64,000 nt of DNA, from NCBI GenBank assembly GCA_026225945.1, contig JAMJFZ010003624.1:7540001-7604000 (forward strand), in the 5' to 3' direction. Of this stretch, positions 45,364-56,258 are shown in pieces; positions within the stretch are counted from its first letter, which is position 1; each line of letters starts with the position of its first letter. This stretch comes from Cricetomys ansorgei. Taxonomy: Eukaryota; Chordata; Mammalia; Rodentia; Nesomyidae. The notes under the pieces are model-generated. The model did not search any database. It saw nothing but the letters and a program-made list of their open reading frames with translations, and was not told the DNA's origin. Position numbers and translations under genes: made by a program.

Positions 45364-45665
45364 TACTAGGGAGATGACTCAGTGGGTGACGTGCCTGATA
45401 AGCATGTGTGAAGAACTGAGTTTGGATCTCCAGCACCCTCTTAAAACATGGCAGGAGAAACTGGAGGATCCATAGGGATGGCTGCCCAGCCAGTCCAGGT
45501 GACTAGGGAGCTCCAGGTTCAGTGAGAGACCTTGTCTCAGAAAAACAAAGTGGAGAGCGATTGAAGAAAGCAACCAGAGTTAATTTCTGGTCTCCACATA
45601 CATGCACACCCATGCCCCTGACGTGTGTACATCTACAACACATACATACATTCAAACACATACAA
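45364..45665 (+). mobile_element. B4-type SINE
   Basis: 'GTACTAGGGAGATGACTCAG', 'GAACTGAGTTTGGATCTCCA', 'CTAGGGAGCTCCAGGTTCAG', 'TGAGAGACCTTGTCTCAGAA' and 'GAGAGCGATTGAAGAAAGCA' are successive B4/B4A landmarks, ending in a loose CA-rich tail. Confidence 0.85.
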
Positions 45666-45714
45666 AATATTTTTGGTGTATATTCATTGTACATATTAAT
45701 GAGGTTTGGGTTTT

Positions 45715-46112
45715 TTACACTTTTTAAAATAAATTTATTTTCTCTGTGTGTGCACTCATGCTGTAACACAGATGTAGAGATTAAAGGACAGCTTAAAGGA
45801 CTCAGTCTCTCCTTCCATCATGTGGGTCTTGGGACAAACTCAGATGGAAAGACTTGGCAATTGGGGCTGGAACGATGGCTCAGTGGTTAAGAACCCTGGC
45901 TGCTTTCCCCAGCACCTACACGGCAGCTCACAACCATCTATAACTCCAATGCCAGGAAAGCTGACTCTCTGCAGGCACCGGGCATGCGTGTGGTACACAG
46001 ACAGACATTCAGGCAAAACACCCATACACATAAAAGAAAAATGAAGAAAGAAAAGAAAGGTTTGTCAGCAAGTACCTTTGCCCTCTGAGCCATCTTGCTT
46101 CTCTCCCCCTTC
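45715..46112 (-). mobile_element. RSINE1/B4-type SINE, minus strand, split by a B3
   Basis: 'AAATAAATTTATTTTCTCTG' is the tail; 'CTCTCCTTCCATCATGTGGG' and 'AGATGGAAAGACTTGGCA' are the body. After the B3, 'GTCAGCAAGTACCTTTGCCC' and 'TCTGAGCCATCTTGCTTCTC' complete the tRNA-like head. The two flanks join into one element. Confidence 0.7.
45863..46047 (+). mobile_element. B3/B2-type SINE nested in the RSINE1
   Basis: 'GGGGCTGGAACGATGGCTCA', 'CACGGCAGCTCACAACCATC', 'GCAGGCACCGGGCATGCGTG' and 'CATTCAGGCAAAACACCCAT' are B3 in plus orientation. A short internal part is missing. It sits inside the minus-strand RSINE1. Confidence 0.85.
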
Positions 46113-46819
46113 TATTTTTTTATTTATTTATTTATTTTTTTTTGCATTTTAAAACTGATAATGATTTATTTCTGGAATTCCCGTTTTTAAATTTTCACTG
46201 ATGTATATGCATCGCACGTTGGAACTGTGTTTCATAAGGACATCTTCTACAAGAGCAAGATGTACTTCCAACAGTAGCTGGAGGAGTTCGCCTGCACGGA
46301 AGACCCCTCTCTCTGCCTCCCCCATGCACGTGCACATACAGCCCAGGTAGAGGGATGGGTAATTACCAGCCTCTGTTGGAGCATTCTCCTTAAAATGAAT
46401 GTCAAAGAAACGTCCTAAGATGTCAAAATTTCCACGGTTCCCCACTCATCTCCCCTCTTCGGATGGATGAGTCATTTGCCAGGGAGAGCTAGGCCCTCAA
46501 AGACGCCCCACATTTACATAAAACAGAGCAGAAAATAACCATTTTCTCCTCCAGGAGAAAAAAAAAATGACAGCTCCATCAAGGATACTTCCCCCTACTT
46601 TTCTGGGTGTCACTCACAACACCGCTTTTAAAATCGCATCTGTGAGAGAAAGCACCTAGAAAGGCAATGCGGTTCGTTACAAGCTTTGTACAGAACCACT
46701 CACCAACACCTTCACCGCCACCGCCACCACCCCGCTTCCTTTCGTGACCGTGCCTGTTATCCACCCACCCCCACGCCCCACAGATGCATCGTGCGGAATA
46801 CTTTCAACTCAGATTTCAC
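46113..46819. other. T/A-rich start, then unique DNA
   Basis: A (TTTA)n-like run lies at 46118-46143. The words 'GTTTCATAAGGACATCTTC' near 46230 resemble a rodent L1 3' UTR, but too little matches to call. An (ACCGCC)-type patch lies at 46713-46731. Confidence 0.35.
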
Positions 46820-47165
46820 AGAACATTTCCCATCTGAGAATCTCAAGTGAGTGATTTTGCGGTGGATGGTTTTTATAAAAAGACCCTGAGTGAAGGTGAT
46901 CTTCTGCATGTAACATTTACCTGCTCGGTATTCCCTGAACTACTGACAGAAAGCAGCGATTGGCCGGTATCACCCGCTAAAGGCGGAGATGGATCTGGAC
47001 CAGCCATCTGGAAATCCATTATCACCGGGCTAATGCCTGCACCTTTCACCTCAGCAGCTCTGGTTTCAGCTTTACTGGTTAAAAGTGAATTGGGAAGTCT
47101 TGTTTTACCCATATTTGGACCCATTATGCAGTTTAGCTTAACAAAACACCTTTGGGTATAGACCT
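46820..47165. other. Repeat-free stretch, candidate noncoding element
   Basis: The stretch has balanced composition and no repeat match, with inverted CCAAT-like GATTGG (about 46956) and TAAT cores near 47030. A 104-codon plus-strand frame (46847-47161) has no known domain, and an 83-codon frame lies opposite. Either could be chance. Conservation cannot be seen from one sequence. Confidence 0.2.
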
Positions 47166-48230
47166 CCGTTTATCAGAAGTGAGCCTGGGCACAAAGGCCT
47201 GTCTGCTAAATCTTTGCCTTCTTCTCTGATTGTTTCTCCTCTTCTCTTCTCACCCTAACCCTGAGCAAAATCATGAAGTAGGCCGTTAATTCAGGACTGT
47301 TCTCTGTTCATTATTCATAAGCTTAGAAGAGAAGGAGACATAAGCAGAGACAACCAGCCTACATCATAGACCCACACGGAAGGCAGAAACTTCAAATCTC
47401 AGTATCTTTATCTGTAGGGCAGGGTTAGCAACCACCTCCACACCCCGGGGCTTTTGAAAGGAAAGAATACATTCAATCGTTTTGCCGATGATAGGATCAG
47501 TGGTATCATTTTTGGTGTGCTTATTTTCCCTTCCGGAATTTTCCATATGCCTTTGTCAATCTACCAAAGCACAGCAGACTCCTAGAACCCTTCCCCCATC
47601 CTAACCAGGTCCTGTACCCAGGCCTTGCCTGCTTCTTCTCTATCAGGAACATTTCCCCCTTTCCCTCCCTTTTCCCCACTGGTATAATCTCCACTAAGTA
47701 TGGCCTGGTCCATCTGAGAACAGGAGCTAAGGAGAGGAAGGGCTGCGGAGCACCTGTGAGGCACCTGAGTTCTCCAGAATGGTGTCAGTACCACCACCGG
47801 ATGGTGAGGAACCCAAAAGGGTGAAGGTCTAACTTTGCAAGTTTTACAGCTCAGCAAGGGCAGGGGCAGTCCTCAGTGCCACTCTACAGCAGGACCAGCC
47901 CTGTCCAAGAGAAAATAAAGATGACTGCTACCATTCATCTGGATTTCAAACTCTTGTGACGTCTCTACATCCTCAACCAATGAAACAATATTCAGTCCCT
48001 GTGATTCCAAGACAGGCTCATTTGGAACACCCTGCCAATGGCAAATAGACTGTTTGTCCTTTTAATTCCTAACATCACCTCCAGCGTATCAGGTCACTGA
48101 GCTGAAACAGAACTATTTTAGGCCAGCTCAAAATTACTCACTTGAGGATTGTTGGTAGATTTTTTTTTTTTTTTTTTTAAAAAGCTTTCCAAGAAGGTTC
48201 TCCATGTTTCCATCAGAACTTCTGGGTCAT
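47166..48230. other. Unique DNA
   Basis: A T-run lies at 48161-48178. Nothing else is recognised. Confidence 0.4.
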
Positions 48231-48558
48231 TGTATTAGTAACTTTTCTGTTGCTGCGATAAAGCATCAAGACCAAAGCAACCTGTTAAAGAAAAAGCATT
48301 TAACCGTGCTTACGGTTTTAGAGGGTTCAAGTCCATGACAGTAGAAGGAAGGTTACAGCGGACAGCTCACATCTCAAACTACAAACAGGAAGCAGAGCGC
48401 ACACTGGGAATGGTGCAGTTCTTTTGAAGCTCAAAGCCTGCCCCTCCAGTGACACACCTCTTCCAACAAGGCTACCTTCCCAAACAGTTCCACCAACTGG
48501 GAACCAAGTATTTAAACATACGAGCCTTCGGGAGCCGTTCTCATTCAAACCACCAGCA
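48231..48558 (-). mobile_element. Rodent MaLR (ORR1/MT-type) solo LTR, minus strand
   Basis: It begins TGTATTAGTAACTTTTCTGT and ends TTCTCATTCAAACCACCAGCA, so the TG...CA ends are visible. Between them 'GCAACCTGTTAAAGAAAAAG', 'CCCTCCAGTGACACACCTCT' and 'GAGCCTTCGGGAGCCGTTCT' fit the reverse-complement MaLR order. The flanking 5-mers GTCAT and ACTTT do not match. Confidence 0.75.
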
Positions 48559-49044
48559 ACTTTCAGCACACTTTGGTTTGTTCTTAAGAAATGAAAGCAG
48601 GGATTCCCGTGGACTTGAACTAAACTATGAGAGAGATATCCATGCTGTCCTGAGATCACGCCATAGTAAACATTCAGCTCACTAAATGGAGGTGTTTATA
48701 TACTAGGTCCAACTCTGGCACTCTTGCCTCCATCCCTACCCCAGGAAGACCCAAGGTCATGTAGTCAGGGCTATCCCACGCAGCATAGCTCTTGGGCACA
48801 AAGCACAAAACTCTACAACTTACACACACACACACACACACACACACACTCCTAAACTGCTGTACAGTGAAATTGTTTCTCAAGACTCGAAGGTGAAAAA
48901 AAATTACAAGGAGCAACTTGAATGGTTTATTATGGGCTGAGTAGGAGGATGATGATAGGCTCAGGACAGGCTGGAGAGTGAGTCCAGGAAGTAAACACAG
49001 AGGTGTCACTCCCTGTGCGCAGAGGAGGATAGGCTTTTAATTTT
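48559..49044. other. Unique DNA with (CA)n
   Basis: The (CA)n at 48822-48849 is the only recognised feature. Confidence 0.4.
48822..48849. repeat. (CA)n microsatellite
   Basis: About 14 CA units are visible. Confidence 0.95.
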
Positions 49045-49208
49045 TGTTTTTACCTTTATGTATGTACGTATGTGCGTGCGTGTGTGTGCAAACAGGTGTG
49101 TGCGAAAGTGAAAGACAACTTACAGGAGTCAGTTTTCTCTCTCCACCATGTGGGTTTCCAGAGAGAGACCTCAGGCCGTCAGCCTTTCCCACTGAGCAGC
49201 TCATTGCC
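49045..49208 (-). mobile_element. RSINE1/B4-type SINE, minus strand
   Basis: A GT-rich tail, then 'AAGACAACTTACAGGAGTCA', 'CTCTCTCCACCATGTGGGTT' and 'CCTCAGGCCGTCAGCCTTTC', ending 'CACTGAGCAGCTCATTGCCC' (tRNA-like head), is reverse-complement RSINE1. Confidence 0.72.
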
Positions 49209-49231
49209 CCTAGGTAGTGTTTCACAAAGGA

Positions 49232-49366
49232 CGGTGACTGCGGGCTAGGTATAGGTGATACAACACCTTTAATTCCAGCACTTGGACGGCAGAGGCAGGT
49301 GGATCTCTGTGAGTGTGGGGCCAGCCAGGGCTACGTGGTTAGACACTGTCTCAAAATAAAAACTCT
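49232..49366 (+). mobile_element. B1-like SINE with internal deletion
   Basis: 'GCGGGCTAGGTATAGGTGAT', 'TTTAATTCCAGCACTTGGAC', 'GGCAGAGGCAGGTGGATCTC' and 'GCCAGCCAGGGCTACGTGGT' are B1 order, but the segment between GCCAGC and the tail is shortened. A-rich tail at the right. Confidence 0.8.
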
Positions 49367-50089
49367 TAACTTTAAAAGGTAGCCGTCATTAGGAATTACA
49401 CTGATAACTGAAGACTCTACTGGAAATTCAGGTTTTCGTCTCTTGCACCCAGAAATGAATCCTTGGGTCTGGTGTGGGGGCTGCGCACCTTTACCTGTGT
49501 TACTCTTATAGAGGAGTCTGGAAAGCTCCTTGATATCTTTGGGTTGTTGACCTTCATTAACTAGAGCGAAAACAGAAGTGGGTGTCGCTGAAATGATGTT
49601 TCTGGGCCTTCTGAATGGAATTCCTATGTCAGGGTGTGATACCAGAGAAAGGCGGCCTGAAGATCCTCCACGGAAGGTGTTACTAGCGTAGCTTAGGGCC
49701 GGGGTGGGTGCTAAGTTTTATTAGAGTTTCATGCTTTGGGCCCTAAAGGATCTAGAGACTCCATACATGTGCATAAAAGGTGTTGTAGTGTTTAACCATT
49801 GTTCTCTATTCTACTGACATTGGTTGTTTGGCAAAATTGAACCTGGATGGGAAAATGTCTAAGAATAACACCCCGAACAGTGATGATTGGCTGGGAAGAA
49901 CAACTATATATTTGGCCTCGAAGTGAGATGATATAGACATTTCCTCAACTTCACAGGAGAACAACTTCTGTATTTGTATTTACTCCCATAAGATAGACGA
50001 TGTTTGCGGTGTGTATATTGCACAAAGAAGAGCTCCTTAAAACAGCTCTCCACTTTCCAATATATATATATATATAAGCACACACACTG
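49367..50089. other. Unique DNA
   Basis: A short (AT)n run lies at about 50060-50076. Nothing else is recognised. Confidence 0.4.
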
Positions 50090-50265
50090 TTCATCCGAGG
50101 GGCTCCAGTATTGAGTCCCAGCACCCACACCCTGGCTCCAACCACCTGTAACTCCAGTTCCAGAGAATCTGACGCCCCCTCCTGGCCACTGCAAGCACAA
50201 GGCACACAGACGGTGCACATACACATATGTAGGCACAATACCCCTATGCCTAAAATAAGACCATA
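50090..50265 (+). mobile_element. B3/B2-type SINE, 3' two-thirds
   Basis: 'GAGTCCCAGCACCCACACCC', 'TGTAACTCCAGTTCCAGAGA', 'CTGACGCCCCCTCCTGGCCA' and 'GGTGCACATACACATATGTA' match B3 from its middle to the tail. The tRNA-like head is missing. Confidence 0.75.
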
Positions 50266-51007
50266 ACATTTTTTCAAGAACCTGATTTTAAAAATACATA
50301 AAGGTAGAAATGTGTATCAGAAAAACTTTTCCTACTGTCCCAAAAAGGGATATATTTCTCAGAGTTAAGGCTATCTAGGCCAATATTAAATGCACGATGA
50401 TTCTGAGTATGCTGCCAATATTTTAGCAAGGCATAAGAGAAAACAGTAGCAGAAACATCAAAGAGACATCTCACCCATCAGTCACCTCCTGGCAACTTCC
50501 GTTGACTTGATCTAGAGTCACATTCATTTTGCAATTACGTCTGTGCATTCTGCTCAGGACCTGTCTCTGGCAGCACAAATCCCTACATCTGTCACGGAGT
50601 CACATGCAACGTCAGGCTGGAGTTTTGTTTCTTAATGATTTTATTTTGGTCTCGGGGTATGGGGGGCTGGGGGGTGGGCAAGAAAGAGAGCACAAGATAG
50701 AAAAGCTGTCAGAAAAATGGACACACTCCAAAAGCAAACAGGCTGCTGCCTCAGAAAAAAAGCATCACTCTCTCTGTTGTTTGTCATATGCTGAAGAGAT
50801 TTGCATATTGTTAGAGAAGGTGGAACTTTCCATGCATCTCCATCATCTCAAGAACCAATGGCAATTCCCACTGCTGTCTTGTTGCTATGGAGATGATGGT
50901 GTATGGTAGATCAAGGAACGTGGATATAAGCTTTAAACAAAGATATTACCAAAGGGGTCATCTACAACATATGTGGGCATTGCTTTCCCTTGGCAAAATA
51001 TTTTGAA
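50266..51007. other. Unique DNA
   Basis: It contains the octamer/CCAAT/X-box-like cluster. The 126-codon frame at 50529-50909 crosses it and has no known domain. Confidence 0.4.
50799..50894. promoter_or_regulatory. Cluster: octamer, CCAAT and X-box-like site
   Basis: A perfect ATTTGCAT octamer (50799-50806), a CCAAT with AACCAATGG context (50853-50861) and GTTGCTATGGAGAT (50881-50894), resembling one and a half halves of an RFX X-box, fall within 96 bases. RFX and NF-Y sites co-occur in known promoters. No TATA, exon or CpG island is visible. Confidence 0.25.
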
Positions 51008-51044
51008 ATATATGTATGTATGTGTGTGTGTATATATATATGTA

Positions 51045-51075
<31 letters not shown>
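51008..51075. repeat. Mixed (TG)n/(TA)n microsatellite
   Basis: Alternating pyrimidine/purine repeats (ATGTATG, (TG)n and (TA)n) are visible. Such tracts are Z-DNA-prone in general. Confidence 0.9.
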
Positions 51076-51289
51076 CTATATTTACAATTCTTCCTACAAA
51101 AATAACACCCACTTGTAAAGATACTTTAGCAACCTCTGTTCCAAATTATTTTATTTTTAAAACTTGAATAAAAGTTATAGATTATCTGTTAGACAGCCTG
51201 AATTTGAATTATTTCTTGTCCTTTCAAATATTGCATGACAGTCAGCTCTTCATATATGAAAACAGACTGGTTTAGCATTTGCCATACCA

Positions 51290-51530
51290 ACCTGTGGGGG
51301 AGAAAAATCATTTCAGCTTCATCTCAGCCTGGAGAAGCTTCTAAGACTCAAATTCATCAAAAGCTGTGGTTAGCCTAGATGTCATCTTACTCTGGACCGA
51401 AATGTGCCTACGAGACAACTGTTTTGGCTCTCTAATCTGGAAAATAAGATGGCGCCACTTACGTCATCTTTTGCTTATAAAGACTTGACCTAATAAAAAG
51501 CTAGTCCCGTGTTAGGCAGTCCCTAAATGC
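51290..51530 (+). promoter_or_regulatory. LTR-like promoter: YY1-type, CRE-like, TATA and AATAAA motifs
   Basis: In 52 bases are AAGATGGCGCC (51446-51456, YY1-like), TTACGTCAT (51459-51467, ATF/CRE-like), TATAAAG (51476-51482) and AATAAA (51492-51497). A polyadenylation signal this close to the TATA is a feature of some retroviral LTRs. A TGTGGGGGAG start near 51292 could be the LTR 5' end, but no CA end or target duplication was found. The family is not recognised. Confidence 0.35.
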
Positions 51531-52246
51531 TGGCAGGATGGCGCTAGAGCTGATTTCTTCAGCACCCTTCAACTGACTGGAGGCGGGTGGCTGGCTACAC
51601 AGCTGGAAGAAAAAGATCCCAGTTGGGCCTGAAGTTTGCTGTGAAGTGGGTTATCCACACCAGCAGATAAGCAATCATCGGCTGCCCTTGGAGGAGGACT
51701 CCTCACCCCCAGAATCCAAGGTAAAAGCCCTGGAGGGCATGATAATCCTGGATGGGGCTTGACGCTGGGCACTGCCCATGTTGGCATTCCCTCAAGCTCA
51801 ATTACTCTGAGCACAAAAATATCACATTCTATTATCTTCCCTGTGGCAAAGGCGATCTGGGAGCAGTTCAGACACCTCCCTTCTGCCGTCTGCCTGGGTC
51901 CAGACTGCTAAATATTTGGTGCCAGTGGTTACGGTTGATTCCATTTGCAGAAATGCAATACAGCTGGAAAACATTTTTTTTTCTCATAGTGGAAAAAGTC
52001 TGCACTGTTACACATCTTTTCAGCAAACACAGGAAGCCATTATGATATGTATAGAAATTAACTCTAATGCAATGTAAAGTACACAATTTACCAAACCCCA
52101 AACGGGAAATAAAGACCATGGTAGTGCTGTCATGATTTTGCTCGTATTTCATGTTATCGCCTGTGACTACTGGCTACGGGAAACTGATCATTTTGTTGGT
52201 GCTGTTCTGCAAATTTAGCTGAGGGAAGTTTGAAACGATTTGAAAT
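51531..52246. other. Unique DNA
   Basis: Frames of up to 97 codons overlap on both strands. No gene or named repeat. Confidence 0.4.
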
Positions 52247-52475
52247 CAGTGCCAGCAAAATGGCTCAGCGAGTAGAAGTGCTTGCTGCTCAAACCCGGGG
52301 GCCCGAGTTCAATGCCCCGATCCCACAGTTGAAGGTGAGAACTGACTCCCCAAAACTATCCTCTTACCTCCGTGTCCACGCTAGGATACATGAACACCTG
52401 TACACAGGCACACAAGTACACACACACACACATGCATCATATACACAGACAAACATAACAATAAATACTTAGAAA
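52247..52475 (+). mobile_element. RSINE1/B4-type SINE
   Basis: 'GCCAGCAAAATGGCTCAGCG', 'GCTTGCTGCTCAAACCCGGG', 'GGTGAGAACTGACTCCCCAA' and 'ATCCTCTTACCTCCGTGTCC' run to a CA-rich tail and AATAAATAC. Confidence 0.75.
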
Positions 52476-53089
52476 TGCTCTGAAATCATAAAATTAGATG
52501 TTACTATAAATTCTGTTCACTCAGTGCTTTAAAATATTCTGTGGGAGGATAAAAGAGAAAGTAAATGGATAGCTGGCTCTTACGCTCTTGTTAATTTCTA
52601 TTTCCTACGTACACCGGACCGTGAACACCAGTAATTCATACAAAAGTTTAAAATAAGCCAGGCTTGGCGCCGTTGTTTTCCTTCCTGGTTCTGTTAGAGC
52701 TAAAAGTGTTTGGAGTAAAGTCTCCACTAGTAGAGAACTCTATGACGTGGCATGAAATGAGGCTGAGGTCCACCCAGCACCCCCGAACAGCCCTGTGAAA
52801 CCGAGGCTCGGAGAGGATGAAGCGTGCCCAGATAAATCTTCAGAGCCCGACCCCAGCGGTTGTTCTTCAAGCACAAGGACAGCACGTGGACCGTCTCTAA
52901 AAGCTGGGAGTCGGATCTCCCTAAAACTTGAGTCTGCGTTGCTCGTAGTTGTCATTGGTTTCTACGTAATCCATCGTTTTCCCTTCCGTTAATGTCTACA
53001 GCAACGGTAACAGTTCTGAGGATGTTTTTTCTTTTTTCCAGTGCAGTTATGTAACCCCCTACCCCAACAATCCAGTAGGGCCTTTAGGT
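52476..53089. other. Unique DNA
   Basis: Nothing recognised; frames on both strands at 52740-52992 overlap and look random. Confidence 0.4.
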
Positions 53090-53300
53090 CAGCCGTTCTC
53101 AACCTTGCTAGTGCTGCGACCCTTTAATAAAGTGCCTCGTGCTGTGATGACCCCTAACCATACTACTTCGTTACTGTGATTTTGCTCCTGCTATGGATTG
53201 CAATGTAAATATCTGGTATGCACGCGGTCTTAGGCAACTCCTGTGAAAGGGTCGTTCCACCCGCAAAGGGGTCTCCACCCACAGGTTCAGAACCACCGCT
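53090..53300. mobile_element. URR1-type DNA transposon (hAT group)
   Basis: 'CAGCCGTTCTCAACCTTGCT', 'GCGACCCTTTAATAAAGTGC', 'CGTTACTGTGATTTTGCTCC', 'CTCCTGTGAAAGGGTCGTTC' and 'CACAGGTTCAGAACCACCG' follow the URR1 consensus. The ends are inverted repeats (GTTCTCAACC / GGTTCAGAAC). No target duplication is clear. Confidence 0.85.
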
Positions 53301-53319
53301 CTACGAGTATGTATGTGTG

Positions 53320-53351
<32 letters not shown>

Positions 53352-53360
53352 AGATACACA
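53301..53360. repeat. Mixed (TG)n/(TA)n/(CA)n microsatellite
   Basis: Alternating TG, TA and CA repeats directly follow the URR1 right end. Confidence 0.85.
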
Positions 53361-54154
53361 TCAGCAACACTAGAAAACATCTGTCAGAAAGCAAAACACC
53401 TAGCCATGTTACTTTTTTAGACATACCTTTTTAATGATTTGAGATAAAAGTACGAGCAAAGACTTTGAATAGCGCACACACACACAAGAAGAGCAGGATA
53501 ATCTCTTCAAACACAGAAGACTGGTGGCTACAAATCTCTCCATATAAGTAACAGCAGACGTGTTGTAAAGACACGCTCTAGCAAGCAAGGCCAGCTACCC
53601 CAACAGACGACTGAGTGAGGCCGGCCAGGGGTGGCCGCCATCGCAGACTGGCAGCACTGGGAGAGCAGGCAGAGCCTGAAGTCCCTGTGAAGCCAAGAGG
53701 GAACAGACGCATTCCTTTCAGAGAGCCGGGCGGAGAGTGGCAAAGGGTTGTCTTGAGAGAGGAACATCTCTGATTCTCGCACTTTGCAGTGCTTTGCTGT
53801 ACTTGATATGATTGTCCTTCCTCCAGTTTAAGAAAAAAAGACAGGCTGTCTTCCCTTTCAAGCTACCCGACATGGTATCAAAGGGCCAGGCCACATTAGT
53901 TATTCAGGAGCCTCCTCTTCAAATGATATAATGGAAAGGCTGATAGGGTGGAATTTGTTCCTCAGTTCCAAAGAAAGAACTGGCTGTCGTGGTGGTGCTT
54001 GAATTAGAGTCTTCACTCTCCTGTTATTAGCATACTGGCAAAACTGGTCGCTAAGTTTTCTCAGACTACACAAGGGAAGTCCCTGACAGAGGGGCAGATA
54101 CACTGACTTTCTTCTCTAGTTGATCAGGATTATGGGCTCAGGAACCTGGGCCTC
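53361..54154. other. Unique DNA
   Basis: No repeat or gene is recognised. Confidence 0.4.
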
Positions 54155-54285
54155 CAGGTAGGTAGGGTGGCACACACTGCACTTCCAGCACTTGAGAGGC
54201 TGAGGCTAAACGGCCACAAGTTCAAGGCCACCTTGGGCTATGTAATGAGTTCCACATAGTCAGGACCTTATCTCCAAAATATCAA
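54155..54285 (+). mobile_element. Old B1-like monomer
   Basis: 'GTAGGTAGGGTGGCACACAC', 'GCACTTGAGAGGCTGAGGCT', 'AAGTTCAAGGCCACCTTGGG' and 'ACATAGTCAGGACCTTATCT' are decayed B1-like sequence. It ends 4-5 bases before an RSINE1. Confidence 0.65.
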
Positions 54286-54288
54286 AGC

Positions 54289-54463
54289 AGGGGATGGGGA
54301 GACTGCTCAGTGGGTACAGGGGCTTGCCACCAAGCCTGACAGCTTGAAGTCAATCCTCAGAGCTCACACAGTGGAAGGAGAGAACCAACTCATACAACTC
54401 ATCCTCTGATCCCCATAGTTTTGCTGAGGCACACACACACACGTGTGTGCACGCTCACACACA

Positions 54464-54498
<35 letters not shown>

Positions 54499-54505
54499 GA
54501 ACACA
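54289..54505 (+). mobile_element. RSINE1-type SINE with (CA)n tail
   Basis: 'GGGGATGGGGAGACTGCTCA', 'GTGGGTACAGGGGCTTGCCA', 'CCAAGCCTGACAGCTTGAAG' and 'CACAGTGGAAGGAGAGAACC' are strongly RSINE1. The tail is a CA array with the palindrome CACACACGTGTGTG (about 54435-54449), extending past 54500. Confidence 0.9.
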
Positions 54506-56142
54506 AATAGACACGCCAAATGCATGCACGCAAGCATACATACATATATAGATGCATATATACTTTTAAAGCAGCCAAGAAACCAAACCAAGATAATGGA
54601 AAACAAAACCATGGCTCTGAGCTCTGAGCCCTGCCTTCTGGAAATCTCGTCTCTCCCACAACATGAGTAATGCTTTCACTCAGAAACAACATCCTGTTCT
54701 GCTCGCTCACACTCAGCTTCCGGATCACCCAGGAAATGAGATAAGATGACCAGAATCAATTAAAAGCATCTGTTATATTAAACAAAGAAAGCATCACAGA
54801 TCTTTCCGAGAGAATCAATTAAAGCTGATTTTTCCCTCTCCTCACATCCAATGAGGTCACAATATGGAACAGTGTCCTTCTGTCTGGCTCTTCCAGCTTT
54901 GTCACAGGGATGCTGCTGCTCAGATGCCCTCAACTGATCTTCCCAGCTGTCTTTGGGGGAGCATCACACCTTGGACCCATCCCACCTTCTCTTGCAGGCC
55001 CCCATGTGCTTCTGACCTTATGTGCATTTCCCATTGTGACACCAGAACACCAGCTTATATTCGTGCACAAGGAAATAAGTCGGGTTGAAGCTGAGCGCAT
55101 CTGTTTCCTTTTTACTTCATGTGGCAACGGGGCTCTCTGCCTGCTCTGGGAGCATCCCCAGCCTGTGCACACCACACTTGACCTCTGTTTGGGCAGCCAA
55201 CCCTGAGCACTCAGGTTACCCATGGAAAGGTGTCTTGAGGATCGGTCCTGATGATCATGAGCTCTTGGACTAGAACCCCAAAGTTTACATGACAGAATAT
55301 TACAATCATTTTCCCATTTTCTTTTCTTTTTTTCTTCTTTCTTTCTTTGTTTTCTGCCAACACCCCCCCACCCACACACTTTCCACAGTATCTCGGACTA
55401 ATCCCTTGGGGGTCATAGCTAATTAAATAAGAATATCCTAAACGAAGGAAATTGGATTGGAAGCTCTTAAAGTTCTCTTCCCATCATCTAATTACAGAAC
55501 GGTATTTATGGGCAGCCTGATCGGGGCTAATTCCTTCTCTGCGTCTTAGCTATCGTACAATTTGGACATCAAGCCCTGAAGCCCCAGGGTGGGTATTTTT
55601 CATTGCCTTGGTGACACCCTTTTCAAGTTTCTCTTAGGCACATTTTGCCAGAAGACTGTTTTAAGGCCACCCACGGTAGCCAGGAAAGTCTTTAGCAACC
55701 ACATTCAAGCAATTACCGCTGTCCTAGCTACTTTGAGCTTGCCAAAATTTTCCTCATTCCGTGGTTCTAGATAGAGCATCCGAATCAAGAGTGATTGGGA
55801 AGAGAAAGCTGAGACAGGTGGTTACAGGCTTTTTTCGGTCCCCGAAACTCTGGTTGTCTAGCATCCTCCTCCGGCCTCCCCCAATACAGCAGACAGCCAG
55901 TCCCCTGTTCCCAGCACCTGAGAAAGGAAACCCACCCTTCAGTCTGCCGACCCAAATGGCGTCCGGATTCTTGTCTTCTATGGTATCTCGTGGGCCCTCT
56001 TCCCCCACCTCTGCATGGGTACACTCACCGAGAGTCCTGTGAACTTCCCACACTATCCTTTCAGGATGCAGAATGCTTGGAAAAGCCACAGTCAAAGCAG
56101 CTGTTGCTACTTGTTGTACCAGTTAAAATTCCTAGGAGCGAG
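54506..56142. other. Mostly unique DNA
   Basis: A CT/TTTC-rich patch lies at 55319-55350. The 149-codon minus-strand frame at 54930-55379 begins in that patch and has no known domain. I see no gene. Confidence 0.4.
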
Positions 56143-56258
56143 CACCCAGGCCTCATGGTACGTGCCTGTAATCCTAGATCTCCAGAGGCAGAGAGATGAA
56201 GACCATTCCAAGTTCAAGGTCACCCTGACCTATATAGCAAATTTCAGGCACAATCCCT
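56143..56258 (+). mobile_element. Old B1-like (PB1-type) fragment
   Basis: 'CACCCAGGCCTCATGGTACG', 'TGCCTGTAATCCTAGATCTC', 'TTCCAAGTTCAAGGTCACCC' and 'GACCTATATAGCAAATTTCA' are a strongly decayed B1-family monomer. Confidence 0.6.

Noticed and set aside
53082..53308. Target duplication for the URR1 at 53090
   Set aside because: The flanking 8-mers CTTTAGGT and CTACGAGT-type words do not match convincingly.
54930..55379. 149-codon minus-strand frame
   Set aside because: It starts in a CT/TTTC-rich patch and shows no known domain.
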